Of a stretch of DNA of 64,000 nt, positions 56,480-64,000 are shown piece by piece. The stretch comes from Brachynemurus nebulosus (taxonomy: Eukaryota; Arthropoda; Insecta; Neuroptera; Myrmeleontidae): NCBI GenBank assembly GCA_035578155.1, contig JAPWDM010000001.1:82059561-82123560 (forward strand). The letters are read 5' to 3'. The position numbers and the translations under genes are program-made. The notes under the pieces were generated by a model, which saw nothing but the letters and a program-made list of their open reading frames with translations, did not search any database and was not told where the DNA came from. The first letter of the stretch is position 1; each line of letters starts with the position of its first letter.

Positions 56480-57889
56480 ATTAAGAGTGTGAATTTATTC
56501 TATATATTATATATTTATTCTATATATATTCTATAATATCTATTTTAAGGTATTTAGTTAAAGAGCGTTCCTTAGATCAATTTCAAAATGTCTATAAATC
56601 CATCCAATTTATAGCAATAAAAAATGAAAGGTAGCGCTACAAAACTGTTTTAGTACAAAAAATTAAATATTTAATAATATTTCTAGGCGATGTTTTGGTG
56701 AAGGAAGTTACGAAACTCAAAACTATCCTATTTTGATTTCAAATTCTGCATATAATACTAAAATTAAACTTTTTTAGTGAAACTTTTTGATATTTAATCA
56801 AATTCCCCATCTTTACTAAGCTTGCTTATTAACACATTGAAGGTTATGAAATATTATGACGAAACGCCCACCTGATACGCTATTTTGAAAACTAATACAC
56901 TAATACTTAAACAAACATACCTCGTTCTTTTTCTAGGCACTATAGGTACGATAAGTACGATAGTTACTACAGATTTGCTGCACAGTACTGTATAGGATTC
57001 TGAACTACTACGGTACCAATGATATCAAGACAGATAGAGAGCTATGTTTCTACACTTTATTGGTGTCATTTTATACAAAATTGTTGACGCGATACAGCGC
57101 TGTGTCGCGTTTAGTCAGGTTTTGCTTGACGTCGTACGGTGTTCATGACCGTCCACGTGTTAATTTTTTGTCAAGCAAAAAATTCAGTGACATATAAAAG
57201 TTAACTAACAATGACAGATAAACTTCCTACCAAGAAACGCCGTTTTTCCAGATGGTGCAGAGTTTTTGGGCCATACTACTTTTCCTGGACCAATTCTACT
57301 AACGACATATTCATAAAGTTTGAAAAAAATTTTAATCAAATTAGCATTTAAGAATTTTTTATTCTCTAAAAATTTATATTGGAAAAGATGGAAACGTTTG
57401 CCTTGCCACTTTTTACCAAACACAAATAATATGATTACGAGCAGTGTTGTGCTTATTTAGAAATTTATCTAGTAATCTAGTTAATGTTTTCATTATCTAT
57501 TACCTTTTATCTATATTTTTAAAAGAAGTTATCTTTTATCGTATCTTTTGATTAAGCGAAGGAAAAGGATAAGATAACAACAATAAATCTTTATTTTTTC
57601 AGAAAAAAAGGAAAATGAAAATTAACTTACCATTTCTCTATGTTCACTAACTGATATGATAAAATTCTTTGGAAGCTCCCGATCCAAATGCATCATCAAT
57701 GTATTTTTCATTTTTGTATATTTATTACGTTGCATTATTATTGTCTGGCTTTGTTTCATCAATAAAATACTAAAGTAAATCTAGTTCGACGTTTCAACTT
57801 TTTCAGTCACGGCCTGGTAAAATCTCAGATAATTTTGTGTGGATCGACCACATATTGCGATTATTAGTTTTCTAAATTACATTTATATT
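56480..57889. other. Intergenic, no gene seen
   Basis: AT-rich, no recognised gene; the 72-codon minus-strand frame at 57205-57423 has no recognisable motif. Confidence 0.45.
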
Positions 57890-58400
57890 TCTTAATATGC
57901 AATATCATTTTCTGACCAATTGGCCGACCATATAATTTAGAACAATTTTGGCTGTTTCTTAAAGCATTATACAAATGTTTAAAAGCCATTATTTAAACAG
58001 AATTCTTGTTGCCTGGAATCATTTCGGCTATTAGATGGAATAACATTAGTTCATGTAATATAAAATGTCGTATTCCGATCACTTGGTCTATCATGTAATT
58101 CAGATAAATATTGACACTTTTTTAAGGATTGACTTATTGTATCCTGGAATCATTTCCGCTATTAGTTGAAATAAGATTAGGTCATGTACCTAATATGAAA
58201 CGTCGTTTTCAGACCATTTGGTTAACTATGTAATTCAGATAAATATTGATACTTTTTTAAGCATTAGAGAAATGTTTAAAAGAAATTCTTGTATTTTAAA
58301 TAGAATTCTCGTAGCTTGAAACCATTTCCGCCTTTAATTAAAATGACACTAGGTCGTGTTATATGAAGGTCCGCGTCCGACTATTTAGTCGCCCATAAAT
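57890..58400. repeat. Degenerate ~160-bp tandem repeat
   Basis: 'GAAxCATTTCxGCxxTTA' followed by 'ATGTAATTCAGATAAATATTG' recurs in three to four diverged units. A second, looser repeat around 'CCCAAAA..' continues to about 58680. Confidence 0.65.
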
Positions 58401-58680
58401 ATGTCCCCACGAAATTAGCCCCACCATTTTCTTTTTCCAAACAAAATATTTGCGCCATATTGTACTAGTCGTGTACTACTATCATGTGTTGTAAATAATA
58501 TAAGTTAAATCCCAAAAAGTTTTTTTGCACCCAAAAGCTATTATTGGCCATAAAGTAAGCCTCGTCATTTTCTTTTTTTAAAACAAAAAATGTTGTGCCA
58601 GACGTCTGCTATTATGGGTCATAAATAAAAAAAAAACAAAATCCCAAACCATGCTATTTTGGTCGCCAAAAATCTTTTTT

Positions 58681-59540
58681 TTGACATTTTTGTAATTTAT
58701 TATAATTTACACATCTTTTTGCGGACCAGCGATTGAGAAACACGGATATAGTGGATTATTTTTGCAAATATTATCTTATTTGTTACTATCACTTTATCTA
58801 GATTACGGCTTAATTATATATTTATCTAGCTATTTTAAATTATGTTACTCATTATCTTTTATCTAGATAATAAAATTCGATATCCTGTTCAACACATTAC
58901 GAGTCGACCTTTAATTTTAAACCATCGCATCATGAGGATGAATACAATTAAACGTTCCAATTGTTCCAATTCTTTCTAATGATGGTTTAAAAATCGAAAG
59001 CCGATCAGATATTTGTTTTGGTGAAAAATGACAAAACAATTAATGTTCTCATGTTTTCCAATATTTTACGAATTTATTTATTTTTAAGGTGTATGTAGAC
59101 ATTGCTAGAAATATAGAGCAGTATATAAGACAATAAACGAAAATGTGAAGAGACGACCGTGTTTAAAGGTAGTAAATTTACAGTACTTGGAAACAGTAAC
59201 TTTATGTTTCGTGTAGTTTCTAGTTGCTCTAATTGCTTGTACTATCTTAAGACGGTATTCCCATGTGATTCAAAATTTTCGAACTTTTTTAAACATATAT
59301 TTTAAAAATAAAATACATTGAGAGTGTACTGTGAAAATTGTAGACCGAAATTTAAATTACTTACGAAGTCATAGTATATAAAAGAGCGTATAGCGAATAT
59401 CATATCCCGCGTTTTCCGTCCCAACCTCGTATCTGAGAACTCCCAGTTTTTGGACACACACAAAAAACGTATTTAAATCTGTGTTTTCATCACTATGAAC
59501 TTAAGATTTATGCTAATTATACCCTTTGATCTTGGCTACC
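58681..59540. other. Intergenic, no gene seen
   Basis: AT-rich unique-looking sequence. Confidence 0.45.
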
Positions 59541-61230
<1,690 letters not shown>

Positions 61231-61243
61231 TATATATATATAT

Positions 61244-61328
<85 letters not shown>
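61231..61328. repeat. (TA)n microsatellite
   Basis: About 100 bp of TA with a short ACACAC interruption, between the TIR element and the 3' tail of the LINE. Confidence 0.95.
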
Positions 61329-61329
<1 letters not shown>

Positions 61330-61336
<7 letters not shown>

Positions 61337-64000
61337 TAAATAAATAAATTTTATTTGTTTAAGACTTTGTCTCTTACAAAGGAGTTCGAATAGTACATAT
61401 ACACAAATAAATACATATAATGTAATGAATTAATGATTAATGAATAATGATAGTAAGTAATAGATAAATTCATGTATAAATAATATTACTATATAATTTA
61501 AAGGAAACTAAAAAAAATAAATAAATATAAAATAACAGTAAATAACAGCAGTAACAATAAAATAATTATAATAGTTAATTAACAACAGTAGCAACAATTA
61601 ATTAACAACAATAATAAATTTTTTAAAATAATTAGTACTTTGTGTAGGATAAATCAATCGCCTTAAAACTTACTCATTAAAAATAAAGCTTCTAAGTTTA
61701 AGAGCACTTGAAACAAAATAAAAAACATCATTTAATTGTGTGATGTTTCTAAAATTTAATAATATTTTATGAAAGTTATCACGCATTGCTTCACATATAA
61801 AGTATTTTTTTATGTATTGTGATCTTAATGGTTCCTACAATGGACACTCAACTAAAAAATGATAAAGATCATCCGGAACCTGGAGGTTGCAAATGGTACA
61901 GTTATTATCTGAATCCAATTTTGTGTAAATTCCGTTGCTGCGCAAAGTCGGGTACTTATTGCTTATGATTCGTAGCCGGCTTACGACTCTAATTTTTTCA
62001 ATCTTTGCTTCATAAGTTAGATAGTCTTCAATTCCTGGTAAAAGTTTTAACTCTTTATATATCCCAGAGTAAGAAGAACATTGTAAACTAGACCAGTCAG
62101 TCTGTAGCGTCTGATTTGTAAATTCTTCTAAAATTAAATGCATATGTTTATCTAACATAGTAGCAGACTGATTTTCCCATACATTTTCAAAGCCCAGCTC
62201 AACTAGAACTTGTTTCAGCTGAAGTACCCAAAATTGTACGAAGCATTATTAGAATTTTGGCTTAAATCTTTCAGTCTAAGATAGATAATTTTAGGGTAAC
62301 GGTTATTCTTCATTAATAATAATTTTCTCCACCATAAAATAATCATTGTTTTTACTTTAATGTCAAGTTTTGCTTGGCCACTTTCGAGTCTTACTATATA
62401 ATTAGGCGTATTAATTGGCCAGGCGTAGAGATACTTAAAGAAAGACGTTTGAATTCTTTCTATTACCTCAAGGTATCTAATTCCCCAGATTTCTGCAGCG
62501 TATAGTAAAACCGTTACGACTATACTATCAAACAATTTCAACCTGGTGTCATGATTATCTGTTTTACACTGCGAGAGAATCCGTTTGCAACAGCCAAGTG
62601 CCGCCATGGCTTTGGACGATCTAGATAGTGCATTTTCGTAAAATAATCCACTTTTAGAAAATGTTACTCCTAGATATGTAAAGTTTTTTACCCTTTCAAT
62701 CCGTTCCCCTAAATAACTAAATGCGCAGTTTTCAATTCTATTTAATCTACCACCCTTCTTAAATACCAGAATCTTAGACTTAGCTACATTTACCGTCAAT
62801 GCGTTGTTATGACAGTATGCTTCTAGTGCTAACAGTTTTTGTTGCATATCGTGGTGCGTTTCAGAAAGCAAGACAAGGTCATCAGCATACATCAGTAAAA
62901 TAATGTCACACGTGCCGTCCACATTTACTCCTGAAAAGTTGCGGTTTCTAAAAAATTGCTCTATGTCATTTACAAACATTATGAATAAAAGAGGTGAAAG
63001 TGCATCGCCCTGTAAAACGCCCTTTGTAATATTTATTTCTGTAGCCAAACCATAATTTGATAGATTAAGAACGGCGTTTTCATACATATTTTTTAAAACT
63101 TTTATAATATTGCTGGATAAACCTATAGCGAAAAGTTTTTGCCATAATTTTAAGTGGTCCACTGTATCGAACGCTCTTTTAAAATCAATGAATGCCGCGT
63201 ATATCTTTCGTCCGGGTAGTCTCAGATAGTTCTGAATGATACCATTAAGAACAAATATATTGTCCGAACAACCTCTACCTGGAAGGAATCCCGACTGACC
63301 TTCACAAAAAATCTCACAAGTTTCGGTCCATTTAATTATTCTCTCTGCTAAAATAGTGGTGAAGAGTTTTAATATATGATTTATCAATGAGATACTCCTA
63401 TAATTTTCAATATCATTTTTGTTCCCATTTTTATGCAACATAAATATTTTAGTTTTACACCACTGGCTGGAACTCTGCATGTTTTAAGAACATCATTAAA
63501 AATATTTAGCAAATAGAATTTAGCAATGTAAGGTAAGTTTTTATAAAATTCACTCGGAACACCATCCAGGCCAGATGCTTTATCATTTTTAATCTTTTTT
63601 AAGGCCGAGTTCAACTCCCAGTGCGTGATATCTGAGTCTAAGTAGGGATGACGAACATCAATAACACTTTGTGCGCTGGATAGTTCAAGCGGAAAAGCTC
63701 TTAGAAAATAATGTTCTATTTCATCTGACTTTAAGATCCCCGGCTCTGAGTAAACATAGTTAAATAATTTTACTGTTCTCCAGAATTGTTTAGAATCTTT
63801 TACATTTCCAAGGCTGTCATTAAGATATAATTGGTATTGTTTTTTCTTTGTGGTTATAACCATTTTATAGCATTTTCTACTCTCTATTAGAATATCCAAT
63901 TTATCCTTGTCATTTTCCGATTTCCTATACAGTCTATAGTTTCTTTTGTAATTTCTTTTTGCTTCTAAACATTCTTTGTCAAACCAAAGATTCTTTTTAC
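61330..64000 (-). mobile_element. Non-LTR retrotransposon (LINE), 3' part
   Basis: Minus-strand LINE running off the right edge. From 5' to 3' it shows the C-terminal tail of the endonuclease region ('WFDKECLEAKRNYKRNYRLY', about 63980-63920), reverse transcriptase, a C-terminal zinc motif, a ~500-bp 3' UTR and an A/T-rich tail of (TTTA)-like repeats ending at 61330 beside (TA)n. Exact clade (Jockey/I-like) not determined. Confidence 0.75.
61835..64000 (-). pseudogene. LINE ORF2 (endonuclease tail, reverse transcriptase, CCHC-like end)
   Basis: Open from the window edge to about 63465, then a frameshift; open again from about 63480 to 62215, with 'NYRSISLINHILKLF', 'GFLPGRGCSDNIFVL', 'AFIDFKRAFDTVDH', 'GVLQGDALSPLLFIMFVNDI' and the catalytic 'LLMYADDLVLLSE'; a second frameshift near 62218; then open to TAG 61835 with 'CTICNLQVPDDLYHFLVECP', the zinc-binding end common in this LINE group. 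Only two shifts and no in-frame stops were noticed, so the copy is young or the shifts are sequencing errors. Confidence 0.75.

Overview
The window is AT-rich animal DNA, most likely from an insect. The case rests on long (TA)n microsatellites, degenerate TTAGG-like motifs, Transib, Penelope, mariner and LINE relics, and a capsid gene cassette of a type that recurs in arthropod genomes. The order cannot be fixed from sequence alone. I see no ordinary host gene; nearly everything recognisable is mobile DNA or its debris.

1-21.9 kb. A ~1.9-kb dispersed repeat with a (TA)n tract and a 3' hairpin (1-1930); a mariner-type fold-back element (2299-2755); broken pieces of an uncharacterised arthropod protein family lying head to head (8653-10075); a LINE relic (11530-12590); and a Ty3/gypsy pol fragment split by a Transib-like transposon (13031-18254). 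The Transib carries a decayed RAG1-like transposase, and its 39-bp inverted termini begin CACAGTG, the V(D)J heptamer. A mariner N-terminus that snaps back on itself follows (20549-20854).

21.96-35.86 kb. This is the centrepiece: a 13,889-bp Polinton/Maverick-like element (21965-35853) flanked by a 6-bp duplication AAGCCC. It carries only virion-type genes: a putative double jelly-roll major capsid protein, a putative penton/minor capsid protein, a 53-codon basic ORF, a glycine-rich pX-like ORF, an N-terminal scrap of an adenain-like protease, and a 145-codon conserved ORF. No polymerase, integrase or packaging ATPase is visible. The layout is abnormal. About 4.5 kb at each end form one near-perfect inverted repeat, and the right side also holds a 3145-bp cassette repeated head to tail, so there are 3 penton genes, 4 capsid genes (2 full, 2 truncated and fused to a minisatellite) and 4 copies of the 53-codon ORF. 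It looks like a snap-back, defective-genome-like capsid donor. Details worth testing are a canonical -1 frameshift heptamer (A AAA AAC) joining the pX-like ORF to the protease scrap, a TATA/initiator promoter overlapping the capsid stop codon, and an identical in-frame TAA in both copies of the 145-codon gene.

36-64 kb. Further dispersed repeats with embedded (TA)n, a pogo-like TIR element (40889-42352), a Penelope-like element with inverted LTRs (42378-44552), several fold-back/MITE elements (45.7, 48.4-49.2, 50.8-52.8, 54.3-54.7 and 55.3-56.5 kb), an element framed on both sides by (TA)n (59656-61230), and the 3' part of a fairly young LINE (61330-64000, minus) with only two frameshifts. 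Family names rest on recognising motifs by eye; no database search was run.
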